From Vulcanimicrobiota bacterium (GTDB taxonomy: Bacteria > Vulcanimicrobiota > Vulcanimicrobiia > Vulcanimicrobiales > Vulcanimicrobiaceae): DNA of 51,550 nt. Position 1 is the stretch's first letter. Every line of letters begins with the position of its first letter. The position numbers were made by a program, and so were the translations under genes. The stretch lies in assembly GCA_027306785.1 (NCBI GenBank), contig DAHUZB010000032.1:1-51550 (forward strand). The letters are read 5' to 3'. Positions 17,585 to 26,353 of the stretch are shown here, one piece after another. The notes beneath the pieces were generated by a model. That model worked only from the letters and a program-made list of their open reading frames with translations, did not search any database and had not been told where the DNA came from.

Positions 17585-19008
17585 TCATGAAGGCTCGGTG
17601 AGGCGCGGATCGATGCGCGGAAAGCTCGCGCGCAGACGAGCGCCGCCTTCGGGCGCACGTCCCGCCTCCACGCTGCCGCCGTGCACGCGGGCGATCGAGC
17701 GCACGATCGCAAGGCCGAGGCCCGTTCCCGCGACCGCGCGCGAATGGGCGCGATCGGCGCGATAAAAACGCTCGAACACGTGGGCGAGCTCCGCTTCGGG
17801 GATGCCGGGACCGGTGTCGTCGACCTCGATCCACGCGGTCGTCTCCGCCGCGCCGAGCGCGATGCGCACGTGTCCGGCGGGCGTGAATTTGATCGCGTTG
17901 TCGATCAGGTTGCCGATCAGCTGCCGCAGCAGGTGCGGATCGCCTTCGACGATCGTCGATTCGCTCGTCGGCTCGAAGACGAGCGAGAGGCCTTTCTCCG
18001 CGGCGCGCCCGGCGCACATCCGCAGCGCTTCCTGCGCCACGTGGGAGAGCGAGACGGGTTCTTTGGGGAGCGCGTCGCCGCGATCGGCTTTGGCGAGCGT
18101 GAGCATGCCGTTGACCATCTCGGCGAGCGCCGCGCTTTCGTGCTCGATCGTCTCCAGACTTTCGCGTCGAATCGTTTCGTCGCGATCGCCCCAGCGCAGC
18201 AGCAACTGGGCGTTCGCGTTGATCGAGGTGAGCGGGGTCTTCAATTCGTGCGATGCGTCGGAGATGAACTGCCGTTCGCGGGCGAACGCCTCTTCGAGCC
18301 GTGCGAGCAGATCGTTGAAGCTACGCATCAGCTCGCCGATTTCGTCGGATCGCGGCGGGCCTTCGAGCCGGCGGTCGAGGCGGTCGGAGCCGATCTCACG
18401 CATGGCCCGCGAGAGTCGCGTGATCGGGGCGATCGTGCGCGCGGCGATCGCGATCGCGAGCACGATGACCGCCGCGATCGCGGCGGCGAGGATGATCGCG
18501 ATCGTCTCGCGCGTCTGCGCGAGCGTGCGTTCGAGCACGTCCAATCGCTCCGCCACGTGAATCACCGCCCCCGAACTGCGTCCCCGCAGCAGGCGATCCT
18601 CGATGAGAAAGGTGCGCCCGTCGGCGCGCACGATGCGATATGCGGTCGGATGCGCGGGGGTGAGCGCGGGGTTCGGGGGAATGCGCACGCCGCCCAGATT
18701 CGATGAGCGCGCGATCGGATAGCCCGCGAGATCGTCGACCTGTAGATAGGTCGTGGCCGATGCCCACGTTTCGAGGTTCGTGCTGTTGAAGAACGGCAGG
18801 ATCGCGTCGCTCGAGAACGGTTCGGTCGCGAACGGATCGGCCGAGAGCGCCGCCTGCACGATCTCGTGCATCGTGGTATCGACCCGCGCGCGCGCCTCGG
18901 CATAGAGGATCGCTTGAAAGCGCGTGACGATCGCCGCGCTCGTCGCGGCGAGCACGAGGATCAGGAGCAGCGCATAGGCGCCGGCGATGCGCCACTTGAG
19001 CGAGAGCT

Positions 19009-19012
<4 letters not shown>
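17585..19012 (-). CDS. Sensor histidine kinase (OmpR/EnvZ-class)
   Basis: A 475-aa membrane kinase: first TM in residues 9-29, a periplasmic sensor region of about 140 residues, a second TM near 170-190 (ending IAIAARTI), a HAMP segment, HisKA with SHELKTPL (phospho-acceptor His255), and HATPase_c with N-box NLIDNAIKF, G1 DDTGPGIP and G2 GTGLGLAI. It phosphorylates the response regulator encoded just upstream, with which it overlaps by 4 bp (ATGA). The sensor-domain ligand is unknown. Location downstream of an ECF sigma factor suggests an envelope signal. Confidence 0.95.
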
Positions 19013-19689
<677 letters not shown>

Positions 19690-19698
19690 GCCGACGAA

Positions 19699-20070
19699 TT
19701 AGCGACGCGGCGTGAACGTGCCCTTCGCCGGAGATTGGAACCCGGTGAAAATCGAGAGCCACAGAGCGGTCGCGCCGCCCGCGGCGATCCACGCGAGGGT
19801 GGTGAGGTTGCCGAAGGCCTCGTTGAGCAGCCCGCCGATCTTCTCGACGCTCTCCACGAAGAGGTTGCTGCCGCCCATCACGATCACGGCGCCGAGCCAG
19901 AGCGCGATCGCGACGATCGTGCCGAGCAGGACGATCTCCCAGGGATTGAAGAGGGGGGCGGGGCGGAAGGCGGTCGCGGTGAGGATCGCGGCACGCAGAT
20001 CGGCCGGCGGCTCCTCGAGCGGCAGCGCGAAGAGAGCTCGGTCGAGGGCATCGTCGCTGTCGTAATTCAT
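19699..20070 (-). CDS. Probable anti-sigma factor (two-TM membrane protein)
   Basis: A 123-aa protein with an acidic N-terminal region (DDALDRALFALPLEEPPADL) and two hydrophobic helices, VLLGTIVAIALWLGAVIVM and LAWIAAGGATALWLSIF. Its ATG overlaps the sigma-factor stop (ATGA). It lacks the zinc HxxxCxxC motif of ZAS anti-sigmas, so identification rests on position, the short cytosolic N-domain and the membrane anchors. It would sequester the sigma factor at the membrane until a signal arrives. Confidence in the role is moderate. Confidence 0.65.
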   Translation of the reverse strand: MNYDSDDALDRALFALPLEEPPADLRAAILTATAFRPAPLFNPWEIVLLGTIVAIALWLGAVIVMGGSNLFVESVEKIGGLLNEAFGNLTTLAWIAAGGATALWLSIFTGFQSPAKGTFTPRR

Positions 20071-20654
20071 TCCGTTACCTCCTCCGCGTTCAAGAGCTTG
20101 CGCAGCTGCTCTTTCGCTCGGAATAGATGTGTTTTCACCGTACCCATCGGCAGACCCAGCACCTCGGCGATTTCTTCGTACTGTTTGCCTTGCAGGTGGT
20201 AGAGGGTGATGACCGTCCGGTACTTCTCGGGCAGCGCGTCGATGGCGGCGCGCAGCCGACGAGCTTCGTCGAGCGCGATCGCTTCGCGCTCGGGGCCGGG
20301 CCCGGGATCCGCCCGTTCCGGAAGCTCCTCATTACTATAACGCTTGCGGCGGTTCAAACGGTCGCAGCAGGCGTGATACACGATGGAAAAAATCCAGGTC
20401 GAGAATTTCGCCCCGGTCTTGAAGGTGCGCAGCGACCGATAGGCCTTGAAAAAGGCTTCCTGCGTCGCATCCTTCGCTTCCTCGACGTCGTGCAGGGTGC
20501 GGAAGGCGAGATGGTAGACCGCGCGGTCGTACCGTGCGACGAGCGTGGCAAAGGCCTCGGGGTTTCCACCGAGGGTCATCGCCACGAGCTGGCCGTCGTC
20601 CGGTTCGGAGTACACCGTCGCTACCCGCCGACGCTCCGCAAGCACTGCCGACAT
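20067..20654 (-). CDS. ECF-subfamily RNA polymerase sigma factor
   Basis: A 195-aa group IV sigma factor with a region 2 signature (VYHLAFRTLHDVEEAKDATQ), region 2.3-2.4 (FSTWIFSIVYHACCDRLNRR), and region 4 helix-turn-helix (YHLQGKQYEEIAEVLGLPMG then TVKTHLFRAKEQLRK). Length is normal. It directs RNA polymerase to alternative promoters; a GGAAC-N16-CGTC element at 20802-20826 in front of the divergent DUF4097 gene is the obvious target. The start codon overlaps the 12-bp palindrome ATGATGCATCAT (20653-20664), a possible operator. Confidence 0.95.
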   Translation of the reverse strand: MSAVLAERRRVATVYSEPDDGQLVAMTLGGNPEAFATLVARYDRAVYHLAFRTLHDVEEAKDATQEAFFKAYRSLRTFKTGAKFSTWIFSIVYHACCDRLNRRKRYSNEELPERADPGPGPEREAIALDEARRLRAAIDALPEKYRTVITLYHLQGKQYEEIAEVLGLPMGTVKTHLFRAKEQLRKLLNAEEVTE

Positions 20655-20887
20655 GATGCATCATCTACGGGGCCACGGTGCCCGATGTTTCGGGTGGTAC
20701 CGTGAAACAACACGTGGGCCGGGGCGTACGTGGGACAGATCGATTTTCGGAGGCCCGACCCTGTGATGCTTACCGCAAACAAATTAGACAAAACCCTTCC
20801 CGGAACGAGAACCACGCTTGGTCGTCTTGATTCCGGCACCCTGCGCCCCACCTTCGACGGTTGGGGTCCGCGGATCTAGTGCTTGCG
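20655..20887. promoter_or_regulatory. Divergent regulatory region between ECF sigma operon and DUF4097 operon
   Basis: A 233-bp gap without a gene. It contains the palindrome ATGATGCATCAT at 20653-20664 overlapping the sigma start, and the ECF promoter reported separately at 20802-20826. I see no GGAAC-type promoter facing the sigma gene and no convincing sigma-70 pair, so how the sigma operon itself is driven is not visible. Confidence 0.5.
20802..20826 (+). promoter_or_regulatory. ECF-type promoter GGAAC-N16-CGTC
   Basis: GGAAC at 20802-20806 and CGTC at 20823-20826 are separated by exactly 16 bp, the canonical ECF spacing. The -10 ends 61 bp upstream of the ATG at 20888. The divergently encoded ECF sigma factor is the natural candidate to use it, giving a closed sigma/target module. 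Confidence 0.65.
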
Positions 20888-21829
20888 ATGCGCCAACCTT
20901 CGAGAGTCGCGGTCGTCGCGATGCTGCTCGCCGTCGAAGTGCTGATCGTCGGCGCCGTCCTTGCGGTCCTGCACGGCGACGGTTGGCATAATGCCTTCGC
21001 GGGATCGATGCATCAATCGTCGTTCACCGCGCACCCGATCGCGCCGATCGCCGCCGGCCCCGCGCCGCACGTGCAGATCGACGACCCGGAGAGCGGTGTG
21101 GCCGTGACGGCGTCGAGTGACGGCATGATCCACGTGAAGGACGATACCACGTTCTCCGGCTGGCGCTTCGGCGGGACGCAGGCGATCCCGCAGGTGCAGG
21201 TGACGCGAACCTTCGACGGCGTGCATATTTCGCGCGCCGACTACTCGACCGGCGGCATCTCGATGTTCTCGCGCCAGCATATCGAGGTGCAGGTGCCGGC
21301 CGGGGCGCACGTCACGATCGGGCACTGCGAAAGTGCGGAGATCACCGGCGTGCGCAACGGCGTCGAGGTGGCCTCGCAGGACGGACATATCGCACTACGC
21401 CATATTAGCGGCATCGTGAACGCACGGAGTGACGACGGCCACATCAGCGCCGAAGACCTGAGCGGGAGTGCGATCTCGCTCGTGACCGACGACGGCCACA
21501 TCACCGCGCGCGGTATCCGTCTACTCGGTGCGGCGCCGCAGGCGAAGATCCATACGAGCGACGGCTCGCTCACCGTGAGCGGCCTCTTCCCGGCGGGCGG
21601 CAGCTACGCGCTCTCGACCGGCGACGGCAGCGTGCATCTCGCGCTCGCCGCGGGCAGCGATGCCCGGATCGCCGCCTCGACCGGCGACGGCAGCATCGAG
21701 GTCGACGGGTCGGAGACCGACGGCGACGACTCGGCGAGCCGCACGGTGCAGGTCGGCGGGGGCAACGCGAGCATGCAGGTGCGTACCGAAGACGGATCGA
21801 TCCATATTTCGACGAACGGAGCCCGGTAG
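20888..21829 (+). CDS. Membrane-anchored DUF4097 family protein
   Basis: A 313-aa protein with an N-terminal signal anchor (VAVVAMLLAVEVLIVGAVLA) and an outside beta-repeat domain. From about residue 160 there are seven copies of an (S/T)xDG-(H/S)-(I/L/V) unit (SQDGHI, SDDGHI, TDDGHI, TSDGSL, TGDGSV, TGDGSI, TEDGSI) at roughly 18-30-residue spacing, typical of a DUF4097 beta-helix. The role is unknown, but such genes are commonly controlled by ECF or two-component systems. ATG 20888 is preferred; a TTG at 20861 would add nine residues. Confidence 0.85.
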   Translation: MRQPSRVAVVAMLLAVEVLIVGAVLAVLHGDGWHNAFAGSMHQSSFTAHPIAPIAAGPAPHVQIDDPESGVAVTASSDGMIHVKDDTTFSGWRFGGTQAIPQVQVTRTFDGVHISRADYSTGGISMFSRQHIEVQVPAGAHVTIGHCESAEITGVRNGVEVASQDGHIALRHISGIVNARSDDGHISAEDLSGSAISLVTDDGHITARGIRLLGAAPQAKIHTSDGSLTVSGLFPAGGSYALSTGDGSVHLALAAGSDARIAASTGDGSIEVDGSETDGDDSASRTVQVGGGNASMQVRTEDGSIHISTNGAR

Positions 21830-21833
21830 AACC

Positions 21834-22430
21834 ATGGAACAGCTGGTACCACTTTTTGCGATCTTCTTTCTCTTCGGTGCGCCGGTCGCGGCCTGGATCA
21901 TCTCACGCGTCCTCGCGCACCAGGAGCGGATGGCGATGATCCGTCAGGGCTACATGCCCCCGCCGGATCTGCGCGCGATGCGCCGCGGCACGTGGCAGGG
22001 CCCGGTTCCGCCGCCGCCCGGCCCCGGGATGCAGATGCCGCCGCCGATGGGCGGCGCGTACGATCCCGCCTACTACGCCCAGATGGCGATGAACAAGGGT
22101 ATCCGGATCACCTTCGTCGGCTTCGCCCTGCTGATCGGGCTCTCGTTCATCGGTATGCACGGCGGCACGTTCTATCCCGGGCCGTGGCTGCTCGGCGGCT
22201 TGGTTCCGATGTTCGTGGGGATCGGGCAGATCATCAGTGCCGTGCTCGGCGGAGCACGTCTCCCCGGCATGATCGCGGGCAACCAGTCGCATCAGGGCGC
22301 GAACTTCGGCCCGCCGCCGGGGCCGTCGCCCGGGCCGACGCCGCCGCCGCCCTCGTCGGGACCGTATGCGTGGCGTCCGGGCTCGACGCCCGAGATCGAG
22401 AAGCCGGTCCAGCCGCCCGACCTGCGCTAA
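21834..22430 (+). CDS. Membrane protein with proline-rich segments
   Basis: A 198-aa protein: N-terminal TM helix (LVPLFAIFFLFGAPVAAWI), a short basic stretch, a Pro/Met-rich linker, two further helices (ITFVGFALLIGLSFIGMH and WLLGGLVPMFVGIGQII), then a Pro/Gly-rich tail with PPPGPSPGPTPPPP. The layout resembles small DUF6249-like membrane proteins encoded with sigma-factor modules, but I cannot assign the family. It starts 4 bp after the DUF4097 stop, so it is in the same ECF-controlled operon. Confidence 0.75.
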   Translation: MEQLVPLFAIFFLFGAPVAAWIISRVLAHQERMAMIRQGYMPPPDLRAMRRGTWQGPVPPPPGPGMQMPPPMGGAYDPAYYAQMAMNKGIRITFVGFALLIGLSFIGMHGGTFYPGPWLLGGLVPMFVGIGQIISAVLGGARLPGMIAGNQSHQGANFGPPPGPSPGPTPPPPSSGPYAWRPGSTPEIEKPVQPPDLR

Positions 22431-22461
22431 CCGCTCCCTCGCTCCGTTCGTTCGACAAAAA

Positions 22462-22495
22462 CAACACCGCCGGTTCGAAAGAACCGGCGGTGTTG
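22462..22495 (-). terminator. Strong intrinsic terminator
   Basis: A perfect 15-bp stem (CAACACCGCCGGTTC and its complement) with a 4-nt loop. Read on the minus strand it is followed by TTTTTG, so it terminates the small gene at 22556-22696. On the plus strand it lacks a T-run but could still help stop readthrough from the operon ending at 22430. Confidence 0.85.
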
Positions 22496-22555
22496 CTGCT
22501 GCTAGAGGTCTTTGGAGGTTACTCGTGTGCGAGGAGTCTTACGAGAAGGAGGTAC

Positions 22556-22696
22556 TTACTTGCAGGAGACGATCGCGATCGCCCAACCCGCCGAAGTTCT
22601 CGTACGTACGAGATACCCGTCCGCAGTACGGTCATACACCTGATACCCGGCGCGAAGTGCGTCGGCTAACGTTTTGAAGACCATGAGACCTGCCAT
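22556..22696 (-). CDS. 46-aa small protein of unknown function
   Basis: A 46-aa ORF whose ATG (22696) is preceded by the near-perfect Shine-Dalgarno AAAGGAGGG at 8-bp spacing, the strongest ribosome-binding site noticed in the window. It is followed by a strong minus-strand terminator at 22462-22495, so it is a complete monocistronic unit. The protein begins MAGLMVFKTLADALRAGYQV, is basic and aromatic, and has one Cys near the end; no TM helix is evident. TATAGA near 22734-22739 is a weak -10 candidate. No family is recognised. High-level expression is expected. Confidence 0.75.
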   Translation of the reverse strand: MAGLMVFKTLADALRAGYQVYDRTADGYLVRTRTSAGWAIAIVSCK

Positions 22697-22814
22697 CTGC
22701 GGACCCTCCTTTCTCGCGTTTGCGTCTCTAATCTCTATAACGGCTTTCGTCGCAGAAAGGTTCAGTGCTTCGGCCCGGACTTTTTTTAAAATTCGGCGAA
22801 ATGCCTGAGCCGTT

Positions 22815-23636
22815 ATGCCCACCGTCTCTCCATCCGCCGTCCACGATGTGACGGTGATCGATCGCCGCGAGCTCGCGCCCGGCATCGTGCTCATAGGATT
22901 ACACGCTCCGGCGCTCGCGCGTGTGACCCGTCCGGGGCACTTCGCGATGGTCATTCCGCCCAGCGGTGAGACCGCCGCGACGGCACTCGGCATCTACGAA
23001 GCGCACGACGAACGCGTGAGCCTGCTCTTCTTCGCGGTCGGAAAGCGCACGCACGAACTCGCTACCTTGAAGATCGGCGATCCGCTCGGCGTGATCGGCC
23101 CGCTTGGCAATGGCTTTACAATCGGCGACGCGCGTGACGTGGCGATCGTGGCGGGCGGCGTCGGCATCGCGTCGGTGCTGCTGCCCGCGCAACGCGCGCT
23201 CGCGGCGGGGGCGCGCGTGCGGCTCTACTACGGTGCGCGCACGCGCGATCTGCTGGTGGAGCGCGAGCGCTTTGCGGCCGAGGGCTGCGACGTGCTCGTC
23301 GCGACCGATGACGGCAGCGACGGATATCGCGGATACGTCACCGAGCTGCTCGCGCAAACGCACGAACCGCCCGAATTGATCCTCGCGTGCGGACCTTCGC
23401 CGATGCTGCGCGCGGTCGCGCGCACGGCGGGCGAGATGAACGTGCCCGCGCAGCTCTCGCTCGAAGAAACCTTTGCCTGCGGCGTCGGCGGATGTTGGGG
23501 CTGCGTCGTACCGCTCGTGCGCGACTCCGCGCAAGCGCCGAGCTTTCCGCCTGCCGAACGGCAAGGCAGCGACGTCGTCTACGCGCGCATCTGCAAAGAG
23601 GGCCCCGTCTTTTGGGCGCACGAGCTTCGGTGGTAG
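22815..23636 (+). CDS. pyrK: Dihydroorotate dehydrogenase electron-transfer subunit
   Basis: A 273-aa FAD/[2Fe-2S] protein of the ferredoxin-reductase type. It has an N-terminal FAD-binding barrel (PGHFAMVIPP), an NAD-binding domain with GGVGIASVLLPAQ and LACGPSPMLRAV, and a C-terminal cluster motif CGVGGCWGC plus a fourth Cys in ARICKEGP. It passes electrons from the PyrD flavin to NAD+. The 8-bp gap to pyrD and the following pyrF and pyrE make a pyrimidine operon. The start ATG 22815 lacks an obvious Shine-Dalgarno sequence. Confidence 0.93.
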   Translation: MPTVSPSAVHDVTVIDRRELAPGIVLIGLHAPALARVTRPGHFAMVIPPSGETAATALGIYEAHDERVSLLFFAVGKRTHELATLKIGDPLGVIGPLGNGFTIGDARDVAIVAGGVGIASVLLPAQRALAAGARVRLYYGARTRDLLVERERFAAEGCDVLVATDDGSDGYRGYVTELLAQTHEPPELILACGPSPMLRAVARTAGEMNVPAQLSLEETFACGVGGCWGCVVPLVRDSAQAPSFPPAERQGSDVVYARICKEGPVFWAHELRW

Positions 23637-23644
23637 GACGAGAC

Positions 23645-24607
23645 GTGAATACACACAGCGTCGATCTCTCGGTGACGATCGGCAAACTCGAGCTTCCGTA
23701 CCCGACCTTCATGGGCAGCGGCTGTTACGGATCGGGCGAGGAATTCGCGCCGTTCGTCGATCTCTCGCGCATCGGCGCCGTGGTGCTCAAGAGCGTCACG
23801 CGCCTGCCGCGCCTGGGCAATCCCACGCCGCGCTTGGTGCACACGCCCGCGGGCATGCTCAACGCGATCGGCCTGCAGAACCCGGGCATCGATTGGTATC
23901 TCGATCACGACGTGAAGAAGTTCGCGGAACGTCCCTGCGCGGTGGTGGGCAGCGTGGCGGGCTTCTCGGTCGACGATTACGCCTACACGGTGGAACGGCT
24001 CGCGGCGCGCGACGAGATCAAAGCGATCGAGCTGAACATCTCGTGTCCGAACGTGGCGCACGAGGGCGAGACCTTCGCGTGCGATCCGCGTCTCACCGCA
24101 AACGTGGTCCGCGCCGCGCGCGCGACGACGGATAAGACGCTGATCGTCAAGCTTTCGCCGAACGTCACCGATATCGCGGGCATCGCGCGCGAAGCCGAGG
24201 CGGCGGGCGCCGATGCGCTCGCGGTGATCAACACGGTGCGCGGCATGGCGATCGACGTGGAGACGTGGCGTCCGCGACTGGGCAACGTGACGGGCGGTCT
24301 CTCCGGACCCGCGATTCGCCCGATCGCGGTGCTCGCGGTCTACGAAGTCGCGCGCGCGGTGAAGATTCCGATCGTCGGACAAGGCGGCATCGAGACCGTC
24401 ACCGATGCGCTCGAGTTCTTCCTTGCGGGCGCAAGCGCCGTCTCGATCGGCACCGGCAACTTTACCGACCCGCGCATTCCCGTGCGCATCGTGGACGAGC
24501 TTGCGGAGTATCTCGCGCGCCGTAACTGCGCGAGCTTGCGGCAGATCGTCGGCAAGGCGAACGTGGGGTTCGCCAATCCCTACCAGTTCGAAGGAGATGA
24601 AGGATAA
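23645..24607 (+). CDS. pyrD: Dihydroorotate dehydrogenase, class 1B catalytic subunit
   Basis: A 320-aa FMN TIM-barrel enzyme oxidising dihydroorotate to orotate. Visible motifs: MGSGCYGSGEE, LQNPGIDWYL, ELNISCPNV (catalytic Cys near 134), INTVRGMAIDVETWRP, GGLSGPAIRP and GQGGIETVTDALEF. Class 1B is shown by the catalytic Cys and the pyrK neighbour. The start is GTG 23645. The stop overlaps the next gene's possible ATG. Confidence 0.95.
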   Translation: MNTHSVDLSVTIGKLELPYPTFMGSGCYGSGEEFAPFVDLSRIGAVVLKSVTRLPRLGNPTPRLVHTPAGMLNAIGLQNPGIDWYLDHDVKKFAERPCAVVGSVAGFSVDDYAYTVERLAARDEIKAIELNISCPNVAHEGETFACDPRLTANVVRAARATTDKTLIVKLSPNVTDIAGIAREAEAAGADALAVINTVRGMAIDVETWRPRLGNVTGGLSGPAIRPIAVLAVYEVARAVKIPIVGQGGIETVTDALEFFLAGASAVSIGTGNFTDPRIPVRIVDELAEYLARRNCASLRQIVGKANVGFANPYQFEGDEG

Positions 24608-24608
24608 C

Positions 24609-25319
24609 GTGGCCCAGCTCATCGTCGCGCTCGACGTACCCTCCGCCGACGAAGCGGAACGCTTGATCGATCGGCTGTACGAGCTCGATGTGATCTTCAA
24701 GATCGGCATGGAGTCGCTCTACGGCTATCCGGAACGCATCTTCTCGTATTGCGAGGCGCGCGACGTACGGTTCTTCGTCGATGCGAAACTGCACGACATT
24801 CCGCGCACGGTCGGCGCCGCGATGCGCGCCCTCGTGCGTCCCGGCGCGCACATCATCAACGTGCACGCGCTCGGCGGCGCCGAGATGATGCGCGCCGCGG
24901 TCGAATCGGCGCGCGCGCGTGCGAGCGAGCTCGGCATCTCGCAGCCGCACGTCTTTGCGGTGACGATCCTCACGAGCCACGCCTCCGACGACCTCGCCAC
25001 CATCGGGCTGCGCGGCGACGCGGCGGAGAATGCCGCGCGTCTGGCGGCGCTCGCGCGCGATGCGGGCTGCGCGGGTGTCGTCTGCAGCGCGCACGAAGCG
25101 CGCGGGATCAAGGAGCGTCTCGGCGCGGATTTCCTTACCCTCACGCCGGGCATTCGGCCGAGCGGAAGCGATCCGGGCGATCAGCGGCGCGTGATGACCC
25201 CGGCGCAAGCGGTTGCCGAAGGCGCCGACTACCTGGTCGTCGGACGACCGATCACGGGCGCGAACGACCCGCTTGCAGCGGCGCGCGCCGTGCTTGACGA
25301 AATGAGCGCGCATGCCTAG
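24609..25319 (+). CDS. pyrF: Orotidine-5'-phosphate decarboxylase
   Basis: A 236-aa TIM-barrel enzyme converting OMP to UMP. LIVALDVPSADEA opens the protein; FVDAKLHDIPRTV (catalytic Asp/Lys/Asp) and LTPGIRPSGSDPGDQRR complete the active and phosphate-binding sites. GTG 24609 has AAGGA four bases upstream; ATG 24597 would add four residues but leaves almost no room after AAGGAG. The 3' end overlaps pyrE by 8 bp. Confidence 0.95.
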   Translation: MAQLIVALDVPSADEAERLIDRLYELDVIFKIGMESLYGYPERIFSYCEARDVRFFVDAKLHDIPRTVGAAMRALVRPGAHIINVHALGGAEMMRAAVESARARASELGISQPHVFAVTILTSHASDDLATIGLRGDAAENAARLAALARDAGCAGVVCSAHEARGIKERLGADFLTLTPGIRPSGSDPGDQRRVMTPAQAVAEGADYLVVGRPITGANDPLAAARAVLDEMSAHA

Positions 25320-25887
25320 TGCGTCCAACGTCGATCTCGCCGCCGCGCTCCAGCAGCGCGGCGCACTGCTGGAGGGGCACTTCCGCCTCAGTTCCGGCCG
25401 TCACAGCAACCGCTTCATCCAGAAGTTCCGCATCCTCGAATCGCCGCCGCTCGTCGAGGCGATCGCCCGCGAGATCGCCGCGCACTTCGCCGATGCGAAG
25501 CCGACGATCGTGGTGAGCGCGGCGGTCGGCGGCATCGTACTCGGCTACGAAGTCGCGCGTCAGCTCGGCACCGACGCGATCTTCGTGGAGAAGGAGAACG
25601 GCGTTCCCAAGCTGCGCCGGAGCTTTCACCTGGCGCCCGGCGATCGGGCTCTGGTGGTGGAAGACGTGGTCACCACCGGACTCTCCGTGCGCGAGGTGCT
25701 CGACGTGGTACGCGAGCACGGCGCCGATCCCGTGGGCGTGGGCGTGATCGTCGAGCGCGGAAACGCGGATTTCGGCGTGCCCACCTTCGCGCTGCTGAAG
25801 ATGCCGATCGTCTCGTACGAAGCGAGTGCGTGTCCGCAGTGCATCGCGGGCGAACCGATCACCGATCCGGGGTCGCGGCGCAACTAA
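25312..25887 (+). CDS. pyrE: Orotate phosphoribosyltransferase
   Basis: A 191-aa type I PRTase adding PRPP to orotate to form OMP. GALLEGHFRLSSGRHSNRF is the hood region, FVEKENG the flexible-loop segment, and VVEDVVTTGLSV (about residues 111-122) the PRPP-binding loop. Length is normal. It is the last pyr gene of the cluster; carA, carB, pyrB and pyrC are not in the window. Confidence 0.95.
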   Translation: MPSASNVDLAAALQQRGALLEGHFRLSSGRHSNRFIQKFRILESPPLVEAIAREIAAHFADAKPTIVVSAAVGGIVLGYEVARQLGTDAIFVEKENGVPKLRRSFHLAPGDRALVVEDVVTTGLSVREVLDVVREHGADPVGVGVIVERGNADFGVPTFALLKMPIVSYEASACPQCIAGEPITDPGSRRN

Positions 25888-25891
25888 TCGC

Positions 25892-26353
25892 ATGACGATC
25901 GCGATCCGCGCCGCCGTGCCCGCCGATCGCGCGTTCATCGAGACGCTCGGGAAACGCACCGTGATGTCGAGCGTCTCGGCCCGGCGGCATCCGCAACCGG
26001 AGACCGTGCTCGCCAACTACGAACGCCTGCTCGAGATCGTCGATACGCGTGCGCACGTTGCGCTCGTGGGCGAACTCGCGGGCGAGCGCGCGGGGTTCAT
26101 CCTCGTGGTCGATTCGATGCCCGACGAAGTGACCGGCGACGATCAGGCGTTCGTCGCGTACATGGCGGTGGAGCGGGCCGCCCGCGGCAAGGGCGTGGGC
26201 CGCGCGTTACTCGCCGCCGCCGAGGATGAGGCACGCAAGCGCGGCGTGCCGTATATGGCGCTCATGGTCACCGAAGAGAACGCCGCCGCGCGTTCGCTCT
26301 ACGAACGATCCGGCTACGCGACCGAACGGCGGTTGATGTGCAAAACGCTCTGA
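25892..26353 (+). CDS. GNAT N-acetyltransferase
   Basis: A 153-aa GNAT with the acetyl-CoA loop AARGKGVGRALLAAAEDEA (about 94-112) and the C-terminal NAAARSLYERSGY signature. It starts 4 bp after pyrE. The substrate is unknown; a protein or small-molecule amine is expected. It overlaps the AI-2E transporter by 16 bp. Confidence 0.88.
   Translation: MTIAIRAAVPADRAFIETLGKRTVMSSVSARRHPQPETVLANYERLLEIVDTRAHVALVGELAGERAGFILVVDSMPDEVTGDDQAFVAYMAVERAARGKGVGRALLAAAEDEARKRGVPYMALMVTEENAAARSLYERSGYATERRLMCKTL

Noticed and set aside
22720-22741. Plus-strand promoter for pyrK (TTGCGT and TATAAC)
   Set aside because: The spacing is only 10 bp, far too short for sigma-70.
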